In this document: positions 1 through 13,730 of the stretch, one piece after another | How positions within the stretch are numbered: position 1 is the first letter of the stretch | Layout: each line of letters opens with the position of its first letter | From: Glandiceps talaboti | Lineage: Eukaryota; Hemichordata; Enteropneusta; Spengelidae | DNA length: 64,000 bases | NCBI RefSeq assembly: GCF_964340395.1 | Contig: NC_135549.1 | Span: 1,116,501-1,180,500, forward strand | Direction: 5' to 3' | The notes under the pieces: model-generated | Seen by the model: only the letters and a program-made list of their open reading frames with translations | Told to the model about the DNA's origin: nothing | Database searches by the model: none | Position numbers and translations under genes: made by a program

Positions 1-1451
1 GCCGGCACTTGTTAGCTGAATGTTAGCTAAGTACCCTGAATGCCTTATTATGTTAACACCAGGCTAGCCCAGTGATAATATCAGGTTGACATTGGACTAG
101 AAAATTGGCTAGAGTTGTACTAGTATCTCAACGGTTTCTATGAAGACTGTAATAAAGCTGTCACACTTTAGATACAGAATGTAATATAAATTCAGTTTCA
201 GTCAGTCTTTTTGATACTCAACCTTTGCTGTGACTTTTTCATTTTATCACATGATATATGTCAAACAGCAACATTCCCACACCGTTCTGCAAGACTACTA
301 GTGTAATAATGTAAAAATGAAAACATACAGATTCATGTTTGAAATTTGATGTGATACAACTAGTTTCAATTGCATGGCAACCTATTTTCAATGATAAATC
401 AGAATTAGTTTCATGAAGCAACTTATGGCTTTTTGTTGACTTTTATAAGTAAACACAATTTGCATAGAAATTGAAATGGATATATTGCAACAGGCAACTG
501 TGAATAAATGATGTCTTCGATCTATGCCTGTGACAACTGCCTTTAGTTTCAATTCACAGTCAATTACACTAACACCTTCATAATGTTTCTCCATAAAAAT
601 CCTTAATAGGAAGATTTATGGGGAGATTGTGAAATTTTATGAAACATTTGTCAACAAAATAACCTTAGAATTGGTTTCTGACTGATATTAAGAAACCTAT
701 AGCCTTTAATAGTGGGCATGCAGGGAGATACAGATGGATTTGATGAGGTCTATGTGACAATGACAAAATGGATGGAATATTTTGAAATTAAATGTCAAAA
801 AGTATTTAGTGACAAAGTGACTACTATTTGAGTCCCAGGACCTGAAAAAAGGTACTGTTTCCACACATTTTTCAATGATAAGAGCTGAAAAGATTTCTGA
901 CTACACTAACACATTCGTGTATATTTTTAAGAAAACACATGATCACTTGTCATTTACACATCAATTTGTTCATAATAACTGTAATTGAAGAAAAAATTGG
1001 ACATCTATATTTGGACACAGATAAGCAATGCATCCACTCCCACATAGTTTGTACCATTGGCAGTGTGCCCTCTAATGATAGCCAAATTTTGTTGTTGTGA
1101 GTCAAAATGAGAAAACTTGGATTTCTTGTGAGTCACTGCATAGTAAGAGATAGAGGAACAGAAAATTTTGGTGTCACTTGAAATTATGTGCATCAGTGAC
1201 AAGTCAAATAATCATGTTCATCATGTTTTTTGTCTATTAAATGACTCCAAGTTGAATATTACATTCAATCTTTTTAAATCATTTTTCATTTGCATGTTAT
1301 GATGTATTGACTAGAAACTTTTCATTTTATCTTAGCTCACTGTATGAAAGCTTGCTTTGTCAACACATTTCATACTTATTCACTTTATGGGCTAAAAAGG
1401 CTGCACTGCTGTATATTGACAATGAGATCATAGATAATTGAGTTTCAAGTT

Positions 1452-2057
1452 ATACCACAGGGTGCAGTGAGCATGTAATGATTGATTGATTTATTGATCA
1501 ATCGATTGATATATTATTTGGTTGAATGATTGATCGATTGAATGATTAATTTTTGTGGTGAAATAAAACTTATTTAGTATGTGATATTGATCAATTGACT
1601 CACTTATTTTTGTGGTGATATAAAACTTTTTTCCTTCTTTATCTGGATACTTTTTTTTCTTTCAGTTGTATATAATTCACTATTTATTGACTAAATAAAG
1701 ACATCTTGTCTATTCTTCTCCTCTTATCTAAATTAAAACACTTCTAATCTCATAATTAGCAGGGATCAGTTACCACAAATATTTGCTTTATCTCTTATCT
1801 ACTAGGTGATTATAACACCGGACACACAGTCAAACATGCACTAACAAGTTAATGCACGAATGAGAGTGATAATCTCCCAATAAAGAGAGAAGTATATACA
1901 GCTGAAAGAGAGAAAAGTAACCAGGGAAGGAAGAAAAAAGGTTTTATTTCACCACAAAATGTAATCATTCAATCGATCAATCATTCAACCAAATAATAAA
2001 TCAATCAATAAATTGAATGATCAATCAATTACATGCTCACTGTACCCTGTGGTTATA
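1452..2057. repeat. Foldback element, about 0.6 kb, nested inverted arms
   Basis: The sequence 1,452-1,570 (ending gtggtgaaataaaac) reappears reverse-complemented at about 1,941-2,057, including the outer segment ccacagggtrcagtgagcat. A second inner pair follows: 1,612-1,675 (gtggtgatataaaac, then ctttcagttgtatata) matches the reverse complement of about 1,885-1,955. The 1,571-1,611 segment is extra on the left side. The arms are rich in GATT/AATC motifs. No ORF is present, so this looks like a non-autonomous foldback or MITE-type element. Confidence 0.7.
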
Positions 2058-2164
2058 CAACCACAGCTATAGAATTTAGTTCATATATTGCATTTTTGTA
2101 TGCTACCAAGACTTATAGTGAATATTGCAAAATTTGATTTTATTGCAAAACTTCATTTTTTTTC

Positions 2165-2275
2165 ATATTCATTTGCATATTATGATGTATTGATTCTCAC
2201 TGCATGGTCTTTTGTGTAATCACATATCTAAAAAAAAATTTAGTTTTACTTTAGATCTCTGTACAAAAGCTTACA
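2165..2275 (+). repeat. Diverged direct copy of 1,280-1,350
   Basis: Both copies contain catttgcat(g/a)ttatgatgtattga, and both continue into ttagctcactgta / ttagatctctgta and an AAAGCTT. They lie on either side of the foldback element in the same orientation, as a duplicated flank or a larger composite repeat would. Confidence 0.5.
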
Positions 2276-2665
2276 TTTATTGATTACACTATTATAGGCA
2301 ATAGCAGGAATGAAGAATCACAACATCAATCAAATATCTGACATGCAATCACAAAAAATACTGCCAATGGCAATATGCACGAATGAAATCTAATGTTTAC
2401 AGAGAAACACACCTCAAACATGAAAACATCCCTACAGGATAATTGAACATCCCATGAACTTAAACCAAATAATTATGTAACATTATATAACCATTCTTCC
2501 ACTGTAAAAGATGACCTATTTTGACAGAAAATCACTCTTTTGGACATAACTTGAAAACCACTGATCAGATTGCTTTCATTTGAACAATGTTTCATCTACA
2601 CACCATAAGCAATGACCCTACCAACTTTGAAACCAATTGATCCAGCGGTTTCTCACTTTAAATTG

Positions 2666-2771
<106 letters not shown>

Positions 2772-3900
2772 AAACATTATACCTATAGCATTCTGAACCT
2801 CAGTTCAGTTGAGCTAAAAAACAAAGTGCACAGTCAGCACTTTTACTCATTCACTAACAAATGGTGTGTGTGTAGTAGTTGAGATTCCAGCCGGTGGCAA
2901 ATAGAGAATATCTGTTGACTGGGTAGAATTACTATGTCATCAAAGCACTGCCTTTAAACAATCTAATAATCTAAATCCTACTAGTGGCCTGCATTGATTT
3001 CTACACAGATCAGATTACAACCATACTATGAATCAGATGCAAGGATGTCACATGAATTGTTTTATCATTCTAGTCATAGAGCAGGTGCACTCATTTCATC
3101 AATTGCCATTAAAAGCAGATAATAGCTGCAATATTTTCTCTACAACTTTATCATTTACATCAAAGACCTAGAAATAAAAAGGAGTACAAATTAATCATAA
3201 TTGTCCCAACAATATGCATCAAGTGCCCTATTTCCTTCTTTTTCAATAAAACTGACAGGGAAACATACATTTTTCACTTAATTTTCTATGCCAGTATGCT
3301 CATAAATTCAAAAGTTCGAATTCGCTGTACTTTCCAAATATAGACTTAAGAATGACTTTCCAAGTCATTACACATCATGGTTTTGGCAAAAGCTTGTTAA
3401 AAGTCATAAAATGTAAGTAATATGAGACAACTTGACAATTTCCAAAGAGACTGAAAAGTAGACAAAAGAGATGATCACATTTTGTTATACCATTAAACTT
3501 AATACACTGAAATATATAAGTTGAAACCAACTGAAGCAATAGTTGTATAAAAAGGTATTACGCTATCAAAGAAATCCTTTTGTGTCAAAGTCAAACAAGG
3601 TCAGTAAACAAGTGATTGTCATTAAAAAGGTAATTGCACACCTAGATATGAATGAGGTACTCATTAGGTCAAGATAGGTCACCATTGTCATTAAAAAAAA
3701 GTCTTGAAAGGACACTCATTGAAAGTGTCAAACTACATGTATGTCATGATAAAACAAAGTCTAGGCCGGGACACTGGCAATATCCAGAACTGTACTGTAC
3801 TGTACTGTTTTTGATTGTACTGTTTTTGACTCTAGATAATGTATTTTTTACATTAATTCATGTCAAATAAAATATACTATACTAATGGTATACTATACTA

Positions 3901-3998
3901 AAATCTTGGCAGGGACACTGGCAGTATTCAGAACTGTACAGATATACTAAAACCTTGGCAGGGACACTGGCAGTATTCAGAACTGTACAGATATACTA
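3901..3998 (+). repeat. 49-bp tandem duplication
   Basis: Two near-identical copies (cttggcagggacactggcag and onward) spaced 49 bp apart. A diverged third copy (gccgggacactggcaatatc) begins near 3,764. Confidence 0.85.
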
Positions 3999-6900
3999 AC
4001 ATCTCTAACTTCAAGAAGTGTGAAGATATAACAATATAACAGAAGGGATTCTCACTGTGTCCAGATAGTGACATGATATAGCAGTCATAAAAGGAAACAC
4101 TCTCTATGACACTTTACGCTAGTGGTGAACAAAGCCTAGGATTTATTGTTGTCTGTAAACCATACTCACTATCACATTCTATTGTTATCAGAGGATGAAC
4201 TCTCCATTGTCAGACGATACCAACACACCCATATAACGCTAATAGACAGCCATCAGTGCATGTCCTGTCAACATTATATGGTCACGAACAACGATAATCA
4301 ACACAAATCATCTGGTACACTTTGCCAGCATAAAAACAAGATAGTATACTGTATATGATTCAAGTTGTAATCTTTGTCTCATAAGCAAAGTTTATGGAAA
4401 TCATGGTTGAATGCATCATTAATGACTTTGGTTACAGGTGAGTACAATTTGGAGTTAACAACCTCTAATTGCAGGGATCAACATACACGTATCTAATCAG
4501 ACAGTGTCTCTAGAGATTACCATAGCTGATATTAAACAGGTTCCGCAACTGCTGACAAATGACAAACTGTTTCCAAATTGATGAAAAATTAATCTTAGGA
4601 AATTAACATACTAAAACCTTCATGAAACATAAATATGCTAGATTTGTCATCTGACAAAATGTTGTAGACTGTGAAATATACATATGAAGATCACTCAGCT
4701 GTCATGACACGCTATGTAATTGGCAGGCGGTGTAAACAAAACCTTCACCTTTGGGCTATAGCTGTACGTCATTTCCACAGACTCTACCTTTCATGGTAAT
4801 AACACACAGGATGCCCAAACACAATAAATTTCAGAAAGGTACTAATCATATTTGGTCTAGTATTTTTTATCAAGTTTCTACATGGTTGTGTCGGTATGTG
4901 TCCTTGCAATAAGCCCACTATAAGGTCAAACTCAGGAAAATTGTCTCAGCATGTACATATCACGACACTGGTACAAATCTTTGTAGTAATTAAATTGAAC
5001 AAGATATATGAAGGTGGAGAACTTTGATATCCAAACATGTACTCCCACTGTAAATGCAGATGAACACAGCTGTGAAAATGTCAGACAAACTGCTGCTTGG
5101 GTCACATCTCAAGGTACTAATACTTTCAATGATAAATAAACAGTGACATATTCTGGCGATTTATCAAAGAGTACATAAATATAGTCTTGGTGGTTTGATT
5201 ACTACATCACTGTTGTTTGTGTGTCTAAATGCTTCCTGTTAGCATGTAAACACTATCTCCAAGGAATTAGGCCAGGAGACTAACAACTCTTGCCTTGTGA
5301 CATACTTTTAGGGTCACGTCCTTAAACGGACTACAGGAAACTTTTCACAAAGCTGATGACAAGGAAATATCATCTCAATTTTGCCTGTCCATAAAGTAAA
5401 ACATTCTAAACATTTTAGTTTAGTTTGATTGCATTTGTCTTTTTGAGGAAGGGGTGAAATTCTTGGTATTTACACATGTTAAAGGGAAAACAAGAGAAAA
5501 TTTAAGAAGAGAAAGCGACATACTTATGTATACATTTTGTAAATGACCAGTACCATTAGAATGAATATGTGGCAAGGAAAATAGTTGTTTGGCAGAGCTA
5601 TAGAGATTTGTCCAGAGCAAGCAAATAATCCTATTGACTCCTTATGACTCCATTGATGAGATAACACTAATACAATAACATGGAACTGAATCCCTGGTAA
5701 TTAAGGTAACTTAAGCATTACTTTTCATTGTCTTTCCAAAGACCTATTTTTTCCAAGCAAATTTCATGTGATAACTATGTTGAAATAAACCTAAAATATA
5801 ACATACGAACAGTGGTATTGTGATGAAAATGGTGACTACAATAGTTCTGTATAAAACATCTAAGCACCTAGCCATCATCCAAGGCACAAGAATTCTTTCA
5901 CTGCTCCAGGTCTATTTTCTGAAGAAGGCTAACTGTGTGTGTGACTGAAATGTTGGAAATAAATTCAATTTTTGAAGGCAAACAGATTTGTTTATTTTCC
6001 ATACCCATTGTTCTGTATATTGAGAGTTAGGTTTCTTAATATCAGTCATATGACTCATATTGGAATAATTTCTTAACATCATGCAGTCATATTGGATATT
6101 CAGAATTGGTGATTTTGCTATAGAATCAGTGATTTTGCTATGGTTTGGTAACCATGGCGACAGGCATGAAATTTGACAAAGCTTACACAAAGATTTCTAC
6201 ACCATTTATATTTTACTAGAGAGCCCTGGTAAAAATATGTGTGCAACTCAGGTTGACTTCACCTACTTTCTAAGCTTTCATCATCTAAACATTCATCCTG
6301 GCACTGACTGAGAGCAATATTTCACTTGCCCATCAAATGTATTTTAGATGACTTTAAAAACTTTCCTTTAAATATTTATCAGCAAGCACAGCTTAATCAA
6401 AAATTATCAAATATATTTCAGAAATAAATAAATCAAATAATGTAGTACATGCAGAAGTTACAGTTGTAAGGTAACATAAATGCAGAGTTGAATTTCAGAA
6501 AATGTAACACAATGCCCTTATAAAAAAAGGAAATAAATGTGAAAGCAAGTTTCAGATAAATATATCATGATTTGGTCTAATACACAGAATGGACTGTTGG
6601 GATTATACTTCCCTTCCAAATGATCTAGACTCATCCTAAACTTACACACTTCAGTATTAATAGTAAATGAAGTTACTTTGTCAGGCTTAAAATACTGTCC
6701 ACTCTACACAGCACCTGATAACCCAGGTTAGGTTTCTTCCATGCTATTCTGAGAGATTCATAGGATTTTGTTATAAAGGGTTCAGAGACTGGTAGAAGTT
6801 GGTCAATTGAACACCAAGAAAAGCTACCTGTGGTCTGTTTTGGTATTATTTGTGCACATAATGAAAAGTGTATGGGTGCAATTTTAACTTAATATCACTG

Positions 6901-7158
6901 GCATCAAGGGGATGGGGGTGGGGTGGTATGTTTATACACATCAAATTTTCAGTCAAGTTCAAACATCGACCGGTCAATTACCTTCATTCTGATGCTGTGC
7001 CACATACCTATATACCTTTCTATAGGAGTGCCTACTCCTCCTCCTCCCTACCCCTAATATAATGAATGCTAAGGCTTGTTTCTATACAGGACAAACTCTG
7101 AATTTGGTGTTATCTACAATAGGTTGTACATATTTACATACTTTGACACTCATGCACA

Positions 7159-7222
7159 CTAGCTCAGACATTTGCCCTTGAGAAACCACTACCTTGTGTC
7201 AGATGACCAAGTTTCTGGGCTA
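7159..7222. repeat. Member of a short inverted-end repeat family
   Basis: The left end tagctcagacatttg and the right end gaccaagtttctgggcta are roughly inverted. The right end matches the motif gtgtcagatagccaagtctc found at 34,224-34,289, and in inverse form at 22,691-22,717. Confidence 0.4.
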
Positions 7223-8093
7223 CATGCATACTAAAAAGTACATTCTATACACAGCAATAGAACAGTTTCAGATTGCTTTGCGATTTTCCATTAAACAAGT
7301 AAATGATGGGCAAAATCCGAAGTTTATTTAAAAAGCTTAAGTGAGGTTCTATTACAAATTGAGTTGTTGGCCTGATTAATCTCAGTTTTCTTCAATCCTA
7401 TAGCTCATTTCCATGGTAACCATTAAATATTCATTATAATGACAAATAATGTACATTTTATAAGCATTTATGTAAAATCAAATCATCATTCTGATAACAG
7501 AAAAAAATAAGCAATAAAAATAATAGCTATTGTAGGTACTTATATAATGTTAGAGACCATGTAAATGTTTATGTGGCGCCACAATTTCCAGAGGACGATT
7601 TTTCTTATAGATAGAAGTCTATTGAAGATTTATGAGAACAAGTCTTTTCACAAAATTCTCCAAACAATCACCAAGTATATCTATTAAGTTCACAGTCTAC
7701 CAGAAGATGACTCTATAAGTACTTCCTTCAATGCAGGAAGCCATGCCCTGAGGATCTCATAAACTGTACTACATACCAATAAAAAAAACCCTAATGTTGT
7801 TTGCTCTATTTGAACCTGAGAGAAGTATAATAAAGCTATCCCTTTGACTTGTACAGCTGTAGTGTTTCTGTGATACTCATAGCTGACACCCCTACTGACT
7901 GAATGGTATGTTCTCTCACAGATGCAATGATTGATGTTTGGGGTTGGTGGACATTGAGTGCATAGCACCTGCCTGACTTGCAACACTGAGGTGCGTATCT
8001 CACACGCCAACACAACCACTCTGGATAACTTCTCCCTTCCAGTTGGAATAATATTTAATCAGTTGGAAAAAAGTTATTCTCTGTGTAACCTAC

Positions 8094-8182
8094 CTTGGCT
8101 GAGTTTGATAAACTGAGTAACGTCAGGACTTATAAAAGAGACATCTTTGGTAAAATCAGCAAACTGCTCTCGTTCAAAGTAC
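8094..8182 (-). CDS. SENP8: SENP8 coding exon 2
   Basis: Second coding exon, 89 nt. It joins exon 1 by completing the split Glu codon (GA|G), giving FAFE-YFEREQ. The remaining 29 codons include the strongly recognisable VSFISPDVTQFIK, which is the segment that follows the WLND region in SENP8/DEN1. The acceptor on the minus strand is ctatcttttcag, with a plausible branch region (tttaac/cttgac) about 20-30 nt before it. The donor is CCAAG|gtaggt. The exon ends in phase 1. What follows in the protein (the Gly-Ser/Thr-His-Trp segment with the catalytic His, then the Asp and Cys) was searched for by eye on the minus strand from 8,093 down to 1 and not found. The rest of the gene is therefore inferred to lie outside the window to the left. 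Both exons are intact, with no frameshift or stop. Confidence 0.9.
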
Positions 8183-10534
8183 CTGAAAAGATAGGATGGT
8201 TGCAGGTCAAGTTAAAGGTAAGAAACAGTGATCTAATGAACTTACCATCGTGTGAAAACATCTCTGCTTTCACCTGACAATAAACCTTGATATGTCACAT
8301 GTTATGCATTTTACTAAAATGCAGGTCCACTTAGATTCTGCTAATACAAGTATTGAATGCATAGTTAATAGACTTATAGCCTGTATTATGTGTGATCATA
8401 TAAAACATTTCTTTACAGCCATTACCAGCATAGTTACTATGATGGCTTCTGTTCACACTCACTTTTCCATGACTTAATCAGGTTTTTTCAAATTCTTGTA
8501 TTTTCATTGCAATGCAATGGCTAAGTAATGATAACACAATATAGAGTTTCTCATTTTCTTCAGTTACAAAATATTTCAACTTTCTCATAATAAAAAAATA
8601 TTTATTTTATTATAAATATTAAATACTTTTATAAGTATATTTTTCATTTCTGACTGATTAGAATTTTGATGACATATTCAAAATGTGTGAATTAAATATA
8701 ATCTAATTAATATTTGAGATTCAAATGCACTGTAACTCTTGCAATTGTAAAGGAAATGTCAGCGATTTGAAACATGAGCACAGTGAAGCTCTCCACCTAT
8801 TTGGCAACTTGTTTTTATGTTCCATGTTAAGTAGAATTTGTCAGTATCACATAGATAATACATGTCTATACATCTACTCATTCATCAAATTCCTTTAGTT
8901 ATCTTATCCACAGGATTACTTTCTAAATGTCTTTTTATAAAAACTCATATTTTTTACCTTGCTTTGCAATTTCTTTTTTTGTCCTGTTTCGAATTTTTGA
9001 GTTGATAAACATGTCTAATACAACATGGGTTAGCAACCTAATTATAATTGTAGTAATTGATTTACAAAAGAAAAAAACATGTCTGGAATATCCAACTAGT
9101 TTCATACCTCAGGCTGATTTCCAAAGGGCAAGTAGACTGATACTGATTCCGATATGATACATGTATCATTCCACTATCAACAGAGTGAAATGCTTCAGTG
9201 TTGTCTCTGAACAACATAATATGGGTATCAGCCTTCTAGGCACTTCTAAGCACCCCCTCCGTGATATTTACCTTTACGAAATAATACTCCAAACCACTTC
9301 ATTTTATGCAAAATTGATCATCAGATCCAGATATCTACCTAATGGGTTTATAACTGACAAGTGCAGAAGGTGTCAGCACACAGTGATAGCTTTCTTGTTG
9401 TGTACATTTTTTAGAAACTAAATCTCAGTGATGATTTCAAACTTTCTAACAGATCAAATAAATCATGAACAATTTCAGATTTGATGATGGCAAGTTGAAA
9501 TACTTAACAGCAATTATTTTGTTCTTATTAACCATTTGTGAGTAAGTGAGTAAGTGAATGTGAGTAGACAGACATTGTACTCTCCATTGGTATATTATAT
9601 CTGCATCGGATGTATTTACAACAGTATCAAATGTTTTAGGGTTGTTAACTTTTTAATCCTGCTGTGTTCTACTGAACCTGTTATTGCTCTTTGCCATCCC
9701 AAGTCATTCTACATATGATTTTTCCTACCTTCCAGTATCTATATTAATTATCTCCCTATATTAAGTATGCATTCCATCATAAATTCACATTCTTTCTCAT
9801 CCCAAGTAAGTTTGTGATTCACATGATTGATTCTAAGTGACTTGTCTACTTTTGTGGAAATTCTTACATTTCACCGAATGTAGAAAAAGAAGACTGTGTT
9901 CTTTTATTAGTTTTAACTTTTTTATTTCTTTTATACACTTTGAATTCACTATAATTATAAATTATATAAATAAGTTTGCTTTTGTTTGCCCTTTCCTTTC
10001 TTAGTAAAGTTTCATTCTCAGTTTATTGAAAAATACTGAGAAGTGTTCTAGTTTTAGTCACACTACTACACAATATAATTTATATGTATATTATAGTATT
10101 AAATATAAAAAGATTTTAAATTACTAGATGATGAGTTTTATTTCATTTTAAATTGTCCAGTTTATTACGTTGAAAGGTTAATTTTATTTATTGAATGTGG
10201 GATGAATAATAACAAAATAGATAAATGATTTCCTTTATTGAGATTATGACAGAACATCTCTAAGTAGTGAAAAATTCTTTTTAATTACTTCGATATTCAT
10301 TTTAAATAACATAATCTGTTGTCACGTTATTGTCTTTAACAGTAAATTTGTTGTTGATGTTTTACCTTGCTATACCCACTGAAAGCATAGTTGCATAATA
10401 TAAAGTTACTTAAAGTAAAAAATAAAAATATAAATTGTTTAGTCTAAATTCTAATGTGGTATCCAACCATCTTTGACTACAGAGAGATCTTGAGATTTGA
10501 TACAGGATAACACTAGACTACAAATCCTTTCAAA
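8183..10534. other. Intron stretch with no feature seen
   Basis: AT-rich unique sequence of SENP8 intron 1. The only ORFs are short and unremarkable. Similar empty stretches in the same intron: 10,671-12,039, 14,861-15,904, 17,000-18,640, 18,930-20,870, 23,510-24,670, 26,351-28,088, 28,245-29,344, 30,603-31,696, 32,510-34,160 and 34,290-36,780. Confidence 0.5.
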
Positions 10535-10670
10535 CTTCAATAGATGAGATACTGGAAAACAAAACAAATACCCTTTTAAACTATCATTCGTATAACTGCA
10601 CACAGACAGAAATAACACATTACAGATACATTATGTACATTTGTGACTGTATTTGTGAAATTTACTTACA
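10535..10670 (+). repeat. Dispersed repeat, copy A (mate at 15,905-16,040)
   Basis: Shares a run of about 135 bp with 15,905-16,040 at roughly 80% by eye, including actatcattcgtataactg, cacacagacagaaataacac and acattatgta. Both copies are in the same orientation. There is no ORF or structural feature that names the family. Confidence 0.7.
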
Positions 10671-12039
10671 TACATCATACATGAGCTGAAATTGATTAAA
10701 TCATTTTTAGTCGCCATATTCAAATTAAGTAAAAGTGTACTCATATTGATCTTTCCCACATTACAAACTACTTCTTTATAGAATTCCAAATCTTGTTTGC
10801 TGAAAGACACCTCACAAGTTGGGATTTTTTTTCAGACCATTCATGCATATTTTTAGTGTAAATATAATATACACAATAATGTAGGCTCAATGTCATCAGT
10901 GAATTACCTAATAACATATTTGACATATCATTTGTATACAAAGGTGATTAAATTTCCAATTCTATGTGACTATAGGCAGGTAAAAGGTATATCAAAATGG
11001 AATGTTCCCCCCCCATCCCATTGTAGTGTGTGATAAAAAATGAACATTAAAGAGTACAGTAAATGTCTCAATACAGCATAAGAGGATGATGATGAATGTT
11101 TTATCATCTACATAATATGTCTACATCTATCTACTAATCACAAATGTTGCACTTTATAAATGAGTCATTATTTGCTTGCACCATGTGATACTGTTGACAG
11201 TTTTTTTACTCAAACATTTACACAGTATTCATATACTACATTTTGAATTATGTATAGTATACAATGATCCACTGAATGTAAAGGATTATCACCAGTCTAG
11301 TACCTGTAGTATGAAATAAACCACTGAACAAACCTTTGTAGTTCTAGTGCCGACACCAGGCATACATAAAAATTCATCAAATATACATTTATCATTAGAT
11401 TATTATACAGATGAACAACCTAAAAAGGTCAAATTAAAAGGTCTCCTGCACTAATATGTTTGCTTTTTTCTGTCATAAAAAGTTCACATTTGCAAAAGAT
11501 TACAATCGAGGATAAATATATGTCTGAATAAAAAAACAAACTTTGTATAAAAGTTTAAGGAAGGTTGTAAAATAATGAAAGATATAGTGATAATAAACAG
11601 GAAACTCTGATTATGGTTGGATGTTTTATTCTAACATTTTTCATGGTATTTGGGTGAAGTTTAACTTAAGGTCAAGGTTGAAAGATTGGTGTTTGGATGA
11701 CAAGGTTTCCCGAGATTAATGTACAAAGCTATCTACTTGAGTACGATTTGTTGGATAACGTGATACAATTTATTTGTGTATAGACAGGTAAAGCTCAAGG
11801 TCTAGGTCTAGGTCTAGATTTAGACTACCAAATCAGTGATAGACAGGAATGATATAGCATGGTGTTATGTTTCGCATTCAAGTCAACATTTACTGTTTGT
11901 ATGTATGGTTTGTTGTTACTTTGAGATATCCTTGACCAGCTTATGAATTATGTTAGCACTTTAAATACTCAGCAACATACTTCTTTACTGGCAGTTTTAG
12001 AAATGAAGTACACATACTAGTACTATTAATAAACCACAT

Positions 12040-12655
12040 ATCAGGTTCAATAGTAAAGTCTGCGGGCACATAGTTTACTGGCACATAGATAAATCCTACT
12101 TAGTTACTAACAGTTTCAGTAGTAAAGTCTGCTAGCACATAGATAAATCATACTTAGTTACTCAACTTACTGGCAGTTTCAGTAGTAAAGTCTGCTAGCA
12201 CATAGATAAATCATACTTAGTTACTGGCAGTTTCAGGAGTAAACTCTGCTAGCACATAGACAAATCATAGTTACTGGCAGTTTCAGTAGTAAAGTCTGCT
12301 AGCACATAGACAAATCATACTTAGTTACTGACAGTTTCAGTAGTAAAGTCTGCTAGCACATAGACAAATCATACTTAGTTACTGACAGTTTCAGTAGTAA
12401 AGTCTGCTAGCACATAGATAAATCATACTTAGTTACTCAACTTACTGGCAGTTTCAATAGTAAAGTCTGCTAGTACATAGATAAATCATACTTAGTTACT
12501 CAACTTACTGGCAGTTTCAGTAGTAAAGTCTGCTAGCACATAGATAAATCATACTTAGTTACTGGCAGTTTCAGTAGTAAAGTCTGCTAGCACATAGATA
12601 AATCATACTTAGTTACTCAACTTACTGGCAGTTTCAGGAATAAAGTCTGCTAGCA
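12040..12655 (+). repeat. Minisatellite, ~50-70 bp units, about 10 copies
   Basis: Recurrent core gtaaagtctgctagcacata followed by gataaatcatacttagttact, with or without an extra caacttactggcag. The spacer indels make the unit length vary between copies. Confidence 0.93.
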
Positions 12656-13261
12656 CTTATTCTATAGTATAGGTACAACATACTTGATTGCCTGGCACCC
12701 CGTTTTTTTGAGATATATGCATGTTGTATATTATGTTACTTACTTACTTTACAACAATACATTAATTACAGAATGGTTCACAGGGAAAGTCTCCCTGTAC
12801 TAAATTTACAACTACATCCACTACTCTTTCATAAAAATATTGAGTAGTAGAGGTCTGTAAAACTCTCTAACAGCTTCCATTACCATAATGAGAATTATGT
12901 ACAGAGGTAAAGTGTGTCAACACCTTTATGTACTACAGAAATTGTCATCATTATGTAAAGGTTAAGCAATACAGTGTGCTTGCACTTTGGTGTAATCTAA
13001 AACAGTCTACAATATATCAAATGTTCTGAGATACAAAATCTGCCAACATATTTGCTACAACAGTCTCCAAGATATGAAAAATTCAAATATGTTAAGTCTG
13101 CAATCATGTGTTGTATGTAATACAGTCTCCTAATATATGAAGGTCTGGAGATGTGACCATATTGTATGGAAGTATCCAATATTAAATGTAGAAGTTTAAT
13201 GTGAATTCAACGTGGAGACAGTACTATACTACAGTTCTGACATATACAATCTATTAACATG

Positions 13262-13730
13262 TGTGTGCCCTTTAACTATTCTCAAACCTACAGTGTGCCC
13301 TTTAACTATTCTCAAACCTACAGTGTGCCCTTTAACTATTCTCAAACCTAGTGTGCCCTTTAACTATTCTCAAACCTAGTGTGCCCTTTAACTATTCTCA
13401 AACCTACAGTGTGCCCTTTAACTATTCTCAAACCTAGTGTGCCCTTTAACTATTCTCAAACCTAGTGTGCCCTTTAACTATTCTCAAACCTACAGTGTGT
13501 CCTTTAACTATTCTCAAACCTACAGTGTGCACTTTAACTATTCTCAAACCTAGTGTGCCCTTTAACTATTCTCAAACCTAGTGTGCCCTTTAACTATTCT
13601 CAAACCTACAGTGTGTCCTTTAAATCATCTCAAACCTACAGTGTGCCCTTTAACTATTCTCAAACCTACAGTTGCCCTTTAAACTATTCTCAAACCTACA
13701 GTTGCCCTTTAAACTATTCTCAAACCTACA
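13262..13730 (+). repeat. Minisatellite, 27/30-bp units, about 16 copies
   Basis: Repeats of gtgccctttaactattctca plus aacct, alternating with or without an ACA trinucleotide, which gives 27- and 30-bp units. More degenerate repeats with acagtctc and atatatga motifs flank it from about 13,000 to 13,250 and from 13,770 to 14,030, suggesting an older array around the young core. Confidence 0.95.

Noticed and set aside
7690-8019. 109-codon minus-strand ORF next to SENP8 exon 2, considered as exon 3
   Set aside because: It lies just after the exon 2 donor but has no similarity to the next part of the protease and no fitting acceptor.
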